Positions 1 through 7,800 of a DNA stretch of 12,243 nucleotides are shown one piece after another; within the stretch, counting starts at the first letter, position 1, and each line of letters starts with the position of its first letter. A model generated the notes under the pieces. It made no database searches. It worked only from the letters and a program-made list of their open reading frames with translations, and was not told the DNA's origin. This stretch comes from JAWXCH01 sp034440595 (GTDB lineage: Bacteria; Planctomycetota; Planctomycetia; Pirellulales; JALHPA01), in assembly GCA_034440595.1 (NCBI GenBank), contig JAWXCH010000355.1, forward strand, positions 1-12,243, given 5' to 3'. A program made the position numbers and the translations under genes.

Positions 1-54
1 CATTAGGGCAATTGTAAGCAGGATCTTTGAAAGAAACCGGTTCATTTTCATCAT
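1..54 (-). CDS. Start of a probable exported or membrane protein, cut by the left edge
   Basis: Reading leftward from the ATG at 54 gives 18 open codons, MMKMNRFLSKILLTIALM, with no stop before the window ends. The pattern of a few Met and basic residues followed by a hydrophobic run (ILLTIALM) is that of a signal peptide or first membrane helix. Any of the three early ATG codons (54, 51, 45) could be the start. A weak AGG lies about 7 bases upstream of the first ATG. No function can be read from so short a piece. It could be a chance open stretch, but the start cluster and the hydrophobic core at the edge favour a real gene. Confidence 0.4.
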   Translation of the reverse strand, partial: MMKMNRFLSKILLTIALM

Positions 55-743
55 AACTCGACCTGTATGTTCAAATTGGAAACAATTGCCTGTTCATCGA
101 ATGGCACCAACCGCCACAATTCGTGCAAATGATGCCGGCAGCAGCTCCTGGCGGCAATAGCACTCTGCAAATCCCCCTGCCCAAAACCCTGTCCAAATGA
201 TCTGTCTGCCCTAAAACTGCTATGCTATCGCCCCCCGGGATTTCAGCCAAAACTATTCGTCAGAACTACGTCCAGATATTCCCGGCAAATCTTGAAGCGG
301 TGCGGATCGAGGTAAAGTCGCAACTGCCCCAGCCAGTATAATTGAAACGATTGCAAACGAAACAGAATCCGCACACTGAGTACAAGGTACATTGTTACGA
401 CGTTTGTTTCAACAAAAAAACAGTCAGCACTGGGCCTTTTTCATCTTTGTCTGGATGAAGACCACGCAAACTTCTGGTTCTATTGGCCGCAACCGCAGCA
501 CGCAGGAGCGAGGAAGCATCAACTAAAACTCATGGGTTTCCACCGAAATGGCACAGAAGGCTTGTGAGAGTTGGTGTTTTTTCCGAGCTAGTATGTGCGG
601 ATCGGCAATGGTCCGTTGCAGATCTATCGCCCCATAGCCAATGACCATTTTGAGTCAGTGAGGTCAAAACAGCTCAATTCTGTCCTGCCCGCAAGGCAGG
701 TTCGCTTTTCGCTTGAACATCTGTGGTATGGCATCTATTCTAG
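55..743. other. Long gene-free stretch
   Basis: I see no convincing coding region here. All frames are cut by stops within roughly 60 codons, and the translations I checked between about 540 and 797 show no known motif, including no trace of ketosynthase or acyltransferase signatures that might belong to the dehydratase downstream. Minor signals are a TATAAT hexamer at 337-342 without a good -35 partner, an AT-rich dyad TTTGTTTCAACAAA at 403-416 followed by an A-run, and the hairpin at 684-700. The stretch probably holds promoters for the leftward gene at the edge and for the dehydratase, and perhaps decayed sequence. Confidence 0.5.
684..700. terminator. Small GC hairpin, weak terminator candidate
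   Basis: CCTGCC and GGCAGG form a perfect 6-bp stem around the 5-base loop CGCAA. On the plus strand the stem is followed by TTCGCTTTT, an interrupted T-rich tail. It lies about 100 bases ahead of the dehydratase ORF. It could end a short upstream transcript or act as a leader hairpin. There is no clear gene upstream on the plus strand for it to terminate, so the call is weak. Confidence 0.25.
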
Positions 744-797
744 GTAAAGCCCATTGTCGATCCTCCTTGGCCCTTTGCCACACTGAGAACTTTCGAT

Positions 798-1925
798 TTG
801 CGGCGGCAACGGTTGACTTTTCAGTGTGAAATTGGAATGGGGATGGCCTTGGAAATGAGTCGATTAGTTTGTCAGGATGGTCCCGCCGTCTCGACGGGCG
901 TCCGAACGCTTGATACCAAGTGCGTGCCGCTGCAGACAATGCGTGCGGCTAGCGCGGGCGCTTTGCATCCTTTGGTGCAGCAGCGTATGCCGCTGGCGAT
1001 TGGCGATGCATTCTTTCAGTCGGCCATCAGTCCAGACAAACCAGCCTATCTGGTCGATCACAATGTCTATGGAACAGTTGTATTTCCTGGTACAGGCTAC
1101 TTGGAGATCGCACTGGCCGCCGGTCAGTTGGCAGCGCCACATGACGCCAAAGTGGTAGTTAGCTTGTTTGGTGTCACCTTAAAAAAGCCGCTCATTCTTA
1201 GTCCAGATACTGATTCGACCATTCAGGTGCTGATTTCGGAAGTGAATAAGGACGGCCTCAGCAACTTCAAAATTTCCAGTGCAGCGACCTCGGCAGAGGG
1301 CGAAATGGCTTCCGATTTAACCGCATTGAATAAGAAGTCTGATCGGTGGAATCTCCATTGCAAGGGACAATTCTCTCTCCGCAAGGCAGTACACCTTGCC
1401 GCCTTGGATCGCGCAAGGTTTGAGCAAGATTGCACCGATTCACTTTCGCCGGGCCTCTTCTATCGGCGGCTGGAACAGCAAGGCCTGAACTACGGCAAAC
1501 AGTTTCAAGTAGTTCGTTCGATCCGTTGTGGCAAACAGAGCGCTCTGGGAAAAGTCACTTTGGAACCTGCCACTGCGGCGAGTCGTTATCTTTTGCACCC
1601 CGCTTTGTTGGATGGCTGCTTTCAGATTTTGGGCGGGGCATTTTCAGAAGGCTCGCCTGGCAGGCATGTTTTGGTACCGGTGGGAATTGAAAAGCTCGAA
1701 GTCCACGAAACAGGCATCAGCACCGTTTGGTGCCATGTGCGGCTTCGCAATAGTGACTTGGCACGACGCGGCATGCTGTGTGGTGATTTGACACTCTTTG
1801 CCGAATCGGGGGAGATCGTGGCCGAAGTCGCCGGGCTCTGGCTGGCCCGTATGGCTCCCGAACAGTTGCTGCCAAAACCGATCGAAATGGTCGAAGACAG
1901 ACTGTACCAGGTGCAAGAACAGTAG
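798..1925 (+). CDS. Stand-alone polyketide synthase dehydratase (DH) domain protein, probably a PKS fragment
   Basis: The product (375 aa from TTG 798) is essentially one type I PKS dehydratase domain, the double-hotdog enzyme that removes water from beta-hydroxyacyl chains on an acyl carrier protein. All family marks are present: the entry motif HPLV (57-60), the catalytic His motif HxxxGxxxxP (H88, G92, P97), a YGxxFQ-like motif (232-237) and the second catalytic segment LLDGCFQ with D272 and Q276. It ends in DRLYQVQEQ, which resembles the LYxVxW boundary where a PKS normally continues towards its ketoreductase. No KS, AT, KR or ACP lies nearby. The first 56 residues match nothing I know. 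The start is uncertain: the frame is open from 744, and TTG 798 or ATG 837, 843 or 855 are all possible without a good ribosome site. It is either a trans-acting DH or, more likely, a relic of a larger synthase. Codon use looks more TTG- and AAA-rich than in the core genes downstream. Confidence 0.7.
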   Translation: MRRQRLTFQCEIGMGMALEMSRLVCQDGPAVSTGVRTLDTKCVPLQTMRAASAGALHPLVQQRMPLAIGDAFFQSAISPDKPAYLVDHNVYGTVVFPGTGYLEIALAAGQLAAPHDAKVVVSLFGVTLKKPLILSPDTDSTIQVLISEVNKDGLSNFKISSAATSAEGEMASDLTALNKKSDRWNLHCKGQFSLRKAVHLAALDRARFEQDCTDSLSPGLFYRRLEQQGLNYGKQFQVVRSIRCGKQSALGKVTLEPATAASRYLLHPALLDGCFQILGGAFSEGSPGRHVLVPVGIEKLEVHETGISTVWCHVRLRNSDLARRGMLCGDLTLFAESGEIVAEVAGLWLARMAPEQLLPKPIEMVEDRLYQVQEQ

Positions 1926-2130
1926 TTGCAGTCAGATCGTGCCGAATAATTGGCGGCTGATTTGGGAACCTGGTTGAAGCCGAATCCATTAGCGGACTCT
2001 GCCGCAGTGCGCTGCAATTTGCTGGCAAATTATCGCGTCGATTCGTGCGGATTTTGCGGATTGCGCCTGCCGGGGGGCTTGCCAGCTATGTTAAGATGGA
2101 GAATATGTGCTCCTGATGGAAGAGGGCTCT
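1926..2130 (+). pseudogene. Possible decayed continuation of the PKS after the DH domain
   Basis: The dehydratase frame stops at TAG 1923 and again at TAA 1947, then stays open for 60 codons until 2130. Read through, the junction is LYQVQEQ-stop-LQSDRAE-stop-LAADLGTWLKPNP. PKS chains after the DH usually read LYxVxW followed by a helical linker of this general character. This would fit a synthase that has acquired stop codons. The similarity is only of pattern, and no later PKS motif (ketoreductase Rossmann fold, ACP DSL) is visible before the transglutaminase gene. The stretch may equally be plain spacer. Confidence 0.25.
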
Positions 2131-2180
2131 AAACGGCATGGAAGTGCTTCGACTGATCAATCAGTTTGTGAGACTCGACC

Positions 2181-3140
2181 ATGCTTCGACTGGCATTTTG
2201 CTTTCTGTTGGCACTGGTATTGCCGCTCTGCAACTCTGCAAAGGCGCAATTTGAGAGCGATACCAAAACCTCTGGGCTGCGAGTCGGCAAGACCGACACC
2301 GAGAAGCTGAGGATCGGAATCAAGGTCACCGCCATGGGTGGGCCGTGCAAAGGTCTGAAAGGCTCGACGCCGGTGCCGCTGGACTGGCCCGAGCAGCAGG
2401 TGAAGATCATCGATGAAAAACTCTCATCCAATGTGCGCAAGGTGAGCTATCGCACGCTGGGTGATGGTGCCAAGCAAATGGTGATCGACATTCCGAGTCT
2501 TGAGGCTGGCGAAGAAGCCACGGCAATCATCACTTTTGAAATCACACGCAGTTCGATTCTGCCTCCTGAGAATACCGCTGACCTGAAGGTTCCAACCAAG
2601 GTTGATCAGGACATGAAAAAATACCTGGGGGTGAGTCCCTATATTGAAACGCGCCATGCCAAGCTGCGACAATTGGCCAAACAGACAGCCGCCGATAAGG
2701 AAGGCTGGGCCATGGTCGAAGCGCTGTACGATGTAACGCGCGAAAAGGTGGAATACAAAGAAGGAAAGATGAAAGGGGCGCTACAGGCGCTGAACGATGG
2801 ATACGGCGACTGCGAAGAGTTGACATCGCTGTTCATCGCGTTGTGCCGCAATGTCAATGTGCCGGCGCGTGCGGTTTGGGTCCACGGGCATTGCTATCCA
2901 GAGTTCTACATGGTGGATGCAGATGGTAATGGAGAGTGGTATCCCTGCCAGGCAGCGGGAACGCGATCGTTTGGGGGAATACCGGAGCTACGAGCAATCA
3001 TTCAGAAGGGGGATAGTTTTAAGGATCCCGATCGCCCCAAGGAACAGTTGCGCTATGTGAATGAGTTTCTGAAGGGCGCCTCTTCCAAGGGTGGTGGAAA
3101 ACCGAAGGTGGAATTTATTCGCGAAATCGTAACGAAGTAG
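2181..3140 (+). CDS. Secreted transglutaminase-like (papain-like fold) protein
   Basis: This 319-aa protein starts with a clear signal peptide: a short basic start, a hydrophobic core FCFLLALVLPLC, and a likely cut after SAKA (residue 22). Residues 40-130 form a beta-rich N-terminal region of unknown role. The C-terminal half is a transglutaminase-like core: the nucleophile Cys motif GYGDCEELTSLF (C211) and the His segment HGHCYPEFY (H237). The third-residue segment reads GEWYPCQAAG, with Gln257 where W-x-P-x-D usually places the catalytic Asp. The order and spacing are those of Transglut_core (PF01841) proteins, which are mostly proteases or amide-bond enzymes. Substrate is unknown; export suggests the periplasm or cell surface. 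It converges on fmt with only 10 bases between the stops. The start was chosen for the signal peptide; no strong ribosome site is seen. I recall similar proteins, including the PCQ..G segment, from planctomycetes. Confidence 0.85.
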   Translation: MLRLAFCFLLALVLPLCNSAKAQFESDTKTSGLRVGKTDTEKLRIGIKVTAMGGPCKGLKGSTPVPLDWPEQQVKIIDEKLSSNVRKVSYRTLGDGAKQMVIDIPSLEAGEEATAIITFEITRSSILPPENTADLKVPTKVDQDMKKYLGVSPYIETRHAKLRQLAKQTAADKEGWAMVEALYDVTREKVEYKEGKMKGALQALNDGYGDCEELTSLFIALCRNVNVPARAVWVHGHCYPEFYMVDADGNGEWYPCQAAGTRSFGGIPELRAIIQKGDSFKDPDRPKEQLRYVNEFLKGASSKGGGKPKVEFIREIVTK

Positions 3141-3150
3141 ATAGCTCACC

Positions 3151-4134
3151 CTAGCCAAGAATTTGGCCCGCTGAAATCGGGTATCCCCGGAGGAATTCCG
3201 CCGCAGTTAGCACTCGCTTGCCGGCCGGTTGAATATGAGTTAGCTCCAACACTCCGTTGCCTGCTTGAACAAGCAGCCGCGATGGGATTAGCAGTACCTC
3301 ACCGGATGCTTTCTCATTCGTGCCAGTTAAGGCGGCCACCTCGGCACCTTCAATAATCAGCCGGAGTGGCTCCTTGCCAGCAATCGGCCAAAACGTATGC
3401 GACTTGGGCCACGGTTGAAATGCGCGGATCTGATCGACGATCTGCTGCGCCGAGCGAGTCCAGTCAATCGCACCGTCGGTTTTCTTCAGCCGTGGTGCTT
3501 TGGTGACGAGGGCCGGATCTTGCGGAATCTCTACGCGAGGTACATGACCGGACAGCATGGCCAGCGCCTGTTCAACGGCTTCGGGGCCAATCTGCGAAAG
3601 CTTCTGTTCGACCTCGACCGCCGTGTCGAGTGGCTCAATCGGGATGCTGCTTTGCACCAGACAAGGTCCGCCATCGAGCAGCGGCGTCATGTGAATCACC
3701 GTGACGCCGGTTTCCTTCTCACCGTGATAGATGGCCCAGTTGATCGGTGCAGCACCGCGGTATTTTGGCAACAGCGAACCGTGTAGATTGATTCCGCCGA
3801 GGCGCGCCAGCGATAACGTCTCTCGTGAAAGAATCTGCCCGTAATCGCAGACCAGAAACAGGTCGGCGTCTAATTCGCGAAGAATTGTCTGTGCTTCTTC
3901 CGAATTGATGCTCAGTGGCTCAAAGACTTGCAGCCCGTGCTGCTGCGCCAGATCGCGCATCGGATTAATGATCGCAACCGGTTTGCCACGTCCCTGCGGG
4001 GGCTTATCGGGACGAGTGATGAGCGCCAGGACCCTGTAGCGATCCGTCGCGGCGAGTACCGACTGGAACATCGGCACGGCGAACGGGCCAGTCCCCATAA
4101 CGACAATGCGAAGCTGGTCGGTGGAGTGGACCAT
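3151..4134 (-). CDS. fmt: Methionyl-tRNA formyltransferase
   Basis: The enzyme transfers a formyl group from 10-formyltetrahydrofolate to Met on the initiator tRNA, enabling bacterial translation start. The 327-aa length is close to the usual 310-320. The N-terminal formyltransferase domain opens with RIVVMGTGPFAVPMF. It contains the loop-type segment RPDKPPQGRG (41-50), and the catalytic block INLHGSLLPKYRGAAPINWAI with N116, H118 and the SLLP signature (120-123). The catalytic Asp is in LLDGG (D154). The C-terminal tRNA-binding OB-like domain begins around 210 with the typical KKTDGAIDW (217-225) and RAFQPWP (237-243) motifs. The ATG at 4134 directly follows the def stop codon (TAAATG), so translation is probably coupled to def. 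All key residues are intact. Confidence 0.97.
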   Translation of the reverse strand: MVHSTDQLRIVVMGTGPFAVPMFQSVLAATDRYRVLALITRPDKPPQGRGKPVAIINPMRDLAQQHGLQVFEPLSINSEEAQTILRELDADLFLVCDYGQILSRETLSLARLGGINLHGSLLPKYRGAAPINWAIYHGEKETGVTVIHMTPLLDGGPCLVQSSIPIEPLDTAVEVEQKLSQIGPEAVEQALAMLSGHVPRVEIPQDPALVTKAPRLKKTDGAIDWTRSAQQIVDQIRAFQPWPKSHTFWPIAGKEPLRLIIEGAEVAALTGTNEKASGEVLLIPSRLLVQAGNGVLELTHIQPAGKRVLTAAEFLRGYPISAGQILG

Positions 4135-4719
4135 TTATGTGCGTAATTTTTCCAGTTCGGCTCTGCGTGCGGCCAGGACATCATTGCTGGGGACTTCACC
4201 ACGTTCACGGCGGCTGCCAAATGCAATCTCGAACTCTTCGATGCCGGGTCGTACTTCCAGTTCGCCTGTGGTGCTCAGTCGATCGATGAACAGACGGCCA
4301 TCCAAGTGGTCGGTCTCGTGCTGCACGATGCGGGCAAACAAACCATCCGCCTCGTAATGCAGCGGTTTGCCCTCCAGCGAGTAGGCGTCGATGACCACGT
4401 GCGACGGTCGCTTGACCTGACTGTACAGCCCAGGCAGGCTCAGGCACCCTTCTTCCGCCTCGTCCATTCCTTTGCGGCGCGAGATGACCGGATTGACGAA
4501 GACAATCTCTTCGCCGGTCTTGGGGTCAGCCTTCATGTTCATGACGAACAGACGGTATGGCAGATCGACCTGATTGGCGGCCAGCCCAACGCCGTTGTGC
4601 TTGTACATCAGGCGAAACATCTCAGCGACCAAATCGCGCAGGTCAGCGTCGATTTTTTTCAGCGGTCGCGAAACATGCCGCAATGTCGGATGCGGGTATT
4701 GAATGATTTCCAGCGGCAT
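4135..4719 (-). CDS. def: Peptide deformylase
   Basis: This metalloenzyme removes the formyl group from the N-terminal Met of new proteins and so completes the cycle begun by fmt next to it. From ATG 4719 the protein is 194 aa and begins MPLEIIQYPHPTLR, a textbook deformylase start. The three family motifs are intact: GVGLAANQ (43-50), EGCLSLP with the metal-binding Cys92, and QHETDHLDG with the HExxH metal site (H134, E135, H138). The frame remains open upstream to a GTG at 4845, but those 42 codons resemble nothing in the family, so ATG 4719 is preferred. The C-terminal tail of about 30 residues (RRERGEVPSNDVL...) is slightly longer than in short bacterial forms. It abuts fmt with no gap and lies 151 bases downstream of carB on the same strand. 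Confidence 0.97.
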   Translation of the reverse strand: MPLEIIQYPHPTLRHVSRPLKKIDADLRDLVAEMFRLMYKHNGVGLAANQVDLPYRLFVMNMKADPKTGEEIVFVNPVISRRKGMDEAEEGCLSLPGLYSQVKRPSHVVIDAYSLEGKPLHYEADGLFARIVQHETDHLDGRLFIDRLSTTGELEVRPGIEEFEIAFGSRRERGEVPSNDVLAARRAELEKLRT

Positions 4720-4752
4720 AACGTGGATCGAACCAATGAGCCAGGGACTGAG

Positions 4753-4768
4753 CGGGCAGCACTGCCCG
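4753..4768. other. Perfect inverted repeat upstream of def
   Basis: CGGGCAG and CTGCCCG are perfectly complementary 7-base arms around a 2-base centre (CA), so in RNA it would fold as a 6-bp stem with a 4-base loop. It lies in the carB-def spacer, with its near edge 33 bases upstream of the def ATG. No T-run follows on either strand, so it is not a classic terminator. It may be an operator, an RNA processing or stability hairpin, or chance. Confidence 0.3.
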
Positions 4769-4774
4769 AGCGAA

Positions 4775-4803
4775 ATAATTCTATCGAAAATGGTGGAAAT
4801 GAA
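4775..4803 (-). promoter_or_regulatory. Weak candidate promoter for def-fmt
   Basis: On the minus strand the carB-def spacer contains TAGAAT, five of six matches to a -10 box, lying about 60 bases upstream of the def start. Upstream of it are only poor -35 candidates (TGTTTC at a 17-base spacing). A def-fmt promoter separate from carB would make sense given the 151-base gap, but the sequence signal is weak. Confidence 0.2.
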
Positions 4804-4837
4804 ACAGGAGCCGCCGGCTACGTGCCATTTAAAGCTG

Positions 4838-4869
4838 CACCGCACGGAAGATCAGGCCCGGCTGCGGTG
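4838..4869 (-). terminator. Possible weak terminator after carB
   Basis: Immediately past the carB stop, the minus strand carries CACCGCA and its complement TGCGGTG separated by 18 bases, followed by CAGCTTTAAA. The 7-bp stem with a long loop and only three consecutive T residues make a poor intrinsic terminator. It could attenuate read-through from carB into def-fmt rather than block it. Confidence 0.25.
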
Positions 4870-4870
4870 G

Positions 4871-7800
4871 CTACACTTCAGCGGTGGCTTTCAAATTGGC
4901 CTTGCGAGCGGCGGCAGCAGCGTCGGGAAAGCGATCCTGAATCGCCTGCACGGTGATCTCTTCATCGCGCAATGCTTCCATCGCACGCACGGCCGCTTCA
5001 ACTGCCTGCACAGTAGTAATGCACGGCACTCCGTGCGAAACAGCCGCCGCGCGAATCCGACCTTCGTCGGTGCGTGCTCCCTTGCCGCGCGGGGTGTTCA
5101 TAATCAACTGGATATTGCCATCGATCAAATGGTCCAGCAGATTAGGATGCCCCTCTTGCAGTTTTTTCACGCGTTCGACCGGAATGCCCGCTTGCTCCAG
5201 ATGTGCCCCGGTGCCGGCGGTGGTGACCAATTTGAATCCCATCTCGTGAAGCCGGCGCGCCAATGGAACCATGTGATCCTTTTGGGCCTCTGTCGCCATG
5301 CTGATGAAGATCCGCCCCTCGGTTGGCAAGAGTACACCCGAGGCGAGCTGGGCCTTGGCAAAGGCGATCGAAAAGCGGTCGCTGATGCCCATGACTTCGC
5401 CCGTGCTGCGCATCTCCGGGCCAAGGACGATATCCACTCCCGCAAATTTGGCGAATGGAAATACGCTTTCTTTCACGCTGACATGTGCTGGAATCGGATC
5501 GCGGTCGTAGCCTTGCTCAGCCAGGGTGACGCCGACCATGACCTTAGCGGCCACCTTGGCCAGTGGCATGCCGGTCGCCTTACTGACAAAGGGAGAAGTA
5601 CGGCTGGCGCGAGGATTGACCTCCAGCACGTACAGAATCTGTTGGTCGTTTTCCTTTTTGATGGCGAACTGGATGTTCATCAGGCCGACGACCTTTAGGC
5701 TGTGTGCCAGCGCACAGGTAGCCTCGCGAATTTCTTGCAGTATCGGCCCGGCCAGGCTGTATGGCGGAATGGCGCAGGCCGAGTCGCCGGAATGGACGCC
5801 CGCTTCTTCGATATGTTCCATAATGCCGGCCACGATGACTTGCTTTCCGTCGCAGATGGCATCTACGTCGACTTCGATGGCGTCTTCTAGAAAGCGATCG
5901 ATGAGGACCGGTTGGCCCTGCGCGACGACAAAGGCTTCGGCCACGAAGCGTTCGAGCTGTGAATTGTCGTAGCAGATTTCCATAGCACGCCCGCCCAGCA
6001 CAAAGCTGGGCCGGACCAAATTCGGAAAGCCGATTTTGGCTGATTCAATCCGCGCTTCTTCCATGTTGCGTGCGATGCCGTTGGCGGGCTGCCGCAGACC
6101 GAGCCGCAGTAGTAGTTGCTGGAATTTCTCGCGGTCTTCGGCATCTTCGATGGTGTCGACGCTGGTCCCAATAATCGGCACGCCAGCGCTAGAGAGTGCC
6201 CGTGCAAGATTGAGTGGAGTCTGCCCGCCAAACTGCACAATCACGCCGTCTGGTTGGACACGGTCGCAGATGTTCAGCACGTCTTCGACAGTCAGCGGTT
6301 CAAAGAACAGCAGATCGCTGGTGTCGTAGTCGGTGCTGACGGTCTCAGGGTTGCTGTTGACCATGACGGACTCGATGCCCAATTCGCGCAACGCAAAACT
6401 GGCGTGGCAGCAGCAGTAGTCGAATTCGATCCCCTGACCGATGCGATTCGGTCCACCACCGAGGATCATCACACGTTTGCCTCCAGCGGGCTTGGCCGGC
6501 GTTTCGTCTTCGTCCTCGTACGTGGAGTAAAAGTACGGCGTGTAGGCCTCAAACTCAGCGGCACACGTATCCACGCTTTTGAAGGTGGCAACGATGCCAC
6601 GTCGCTTGCGTTCGGCGCGAACGAGCATCTCGTTCATATTCCAGATGTGCGACAACTGCCGGTCGGAAAAGCCAAACCGCTTGGCTTGCCGCAGCAGTGT
6701 ATCGCTCACCTCGCTCAAACTGGCGTGGCTGCGCAGTTCTTCTTCCAGCTCGACAATCTGCGACAATTCATCCAAGAACCACGGGTCAATATAGGTTCGC
6801 TCATAGATTTCTGCCAGCGAAACTCCGGCCTTCATCGCGTAACGCAAATACCAGACACGCTCGGCGCTAGGCACCGACATCTTGACCAGGATCTCATCCA
6901 ACTCCGGTTGAACGGGGGTCCCCCACAGATCCTTTCCATCGCAGCCAAAACCAAAGCTGCCGACTTCCAGGCCGCGGAGAGCTTTTTGAAATGACTCTTT
7001 AAAGGTCCGACCGATGGCCATCGTCTCGCCGACGCTTTTCATCTGCGTAGTTAGGCGCGAATCGGCCTCGGGGAATTTTTCAAAGGCAAACCGTGGAATC
7101 TTGGTGACCACGTAGTCGATCGTCGGCTCAAAGCAAGCCATCGTCTCACGCGTAATATCGTTCGGCAGTTCGTGCAACCGATAGCCGACCGCCAATTTCG
7201 CGGCGATTTTGGCGATCGGAAAACCGGTCGCCTTGCTCGCCAGGGCGCTACTGCGGCTAACTCGCGGGTTCATCTCGATGACAATCATCCGCCCGGTGCG
7301 TGGATCGACGGCAAACTGAATGTTCGAGCCACCGGTTTCGACGCCGATTTCGCGAATCACCGCGATACTGGCATCGCGCATCCGCTGGTACTCTTTATCG
7401 GTCAGCGTTTGAGCGGGTGCCACCGTGATACTATCGCCGGTGTGAATCCCCATTGGGTCAAAGTTCTCGATCGAGCAGATAATAACTACATTGTCATCGG
7501 CGTCGCGCATCAGCTCCATTTCGTACTCTTTCCAGCCAAGGATCGACTCTTCGATCAACACTTCGCTGACGGGAGAGAGATTCAGCCCGCGCTGCACTAC
7601 GGCGTCGTATTCCTCGCGGTTGTAGGCGAAACCACCGCCGCTGCCGCCGAGGGTAAAGCTCGGTCGAATCACGCAAGGTAGGCCGATCTCTTTTACGGCT
7701 TCTCGTGCCTCGGCCAGAGTCCGGACGGTGCGGCCTTTGCAGACTTCCAGGCCGATTTTCTCCATCGCCACCTTGAACTGTTCGCGTTCCTCAGCCTTGG

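Noticed and set aside
7..90. Inverted repeat GGCAATTGT / ACAATTGCC
   Set aside because: Only 9 bases each with a 66-base gap; the inner CAATTG is itself palindromic, which makes a chance match likely.
337..342. TATAAT as a promoter -10 box
   Set aside because: No -35-like hexamer at 16-18 bases upstream and no TG extension; no gene start follows closely.
403..416. Dyad TTTGTTTCAACAAA followed by an A-run
   Set aside because: Short and AT-rich with no adjacent promoter or gene start; too weak to call an operator or terminator.
4720..4845. N-terminal extension of def from GTG 4845
   Set aside because: The 42 extra residues do not resemble deformylases, and ATG 4719 gives the standard MPLEIIQYPHPTLR start.
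4703..5698. 331-codon open frame on the plus strand
   Set aside because: It lies antisense to carB and the def leader, shows no recognisable domain, and is expected as the mirror of a GC-biased conserved gene.
6116..6994. 292-codon open frame on the plus strand
   Set aside because: Fully antisense to the well-conserved carB; low-complexity, no motif, no ribosome site.
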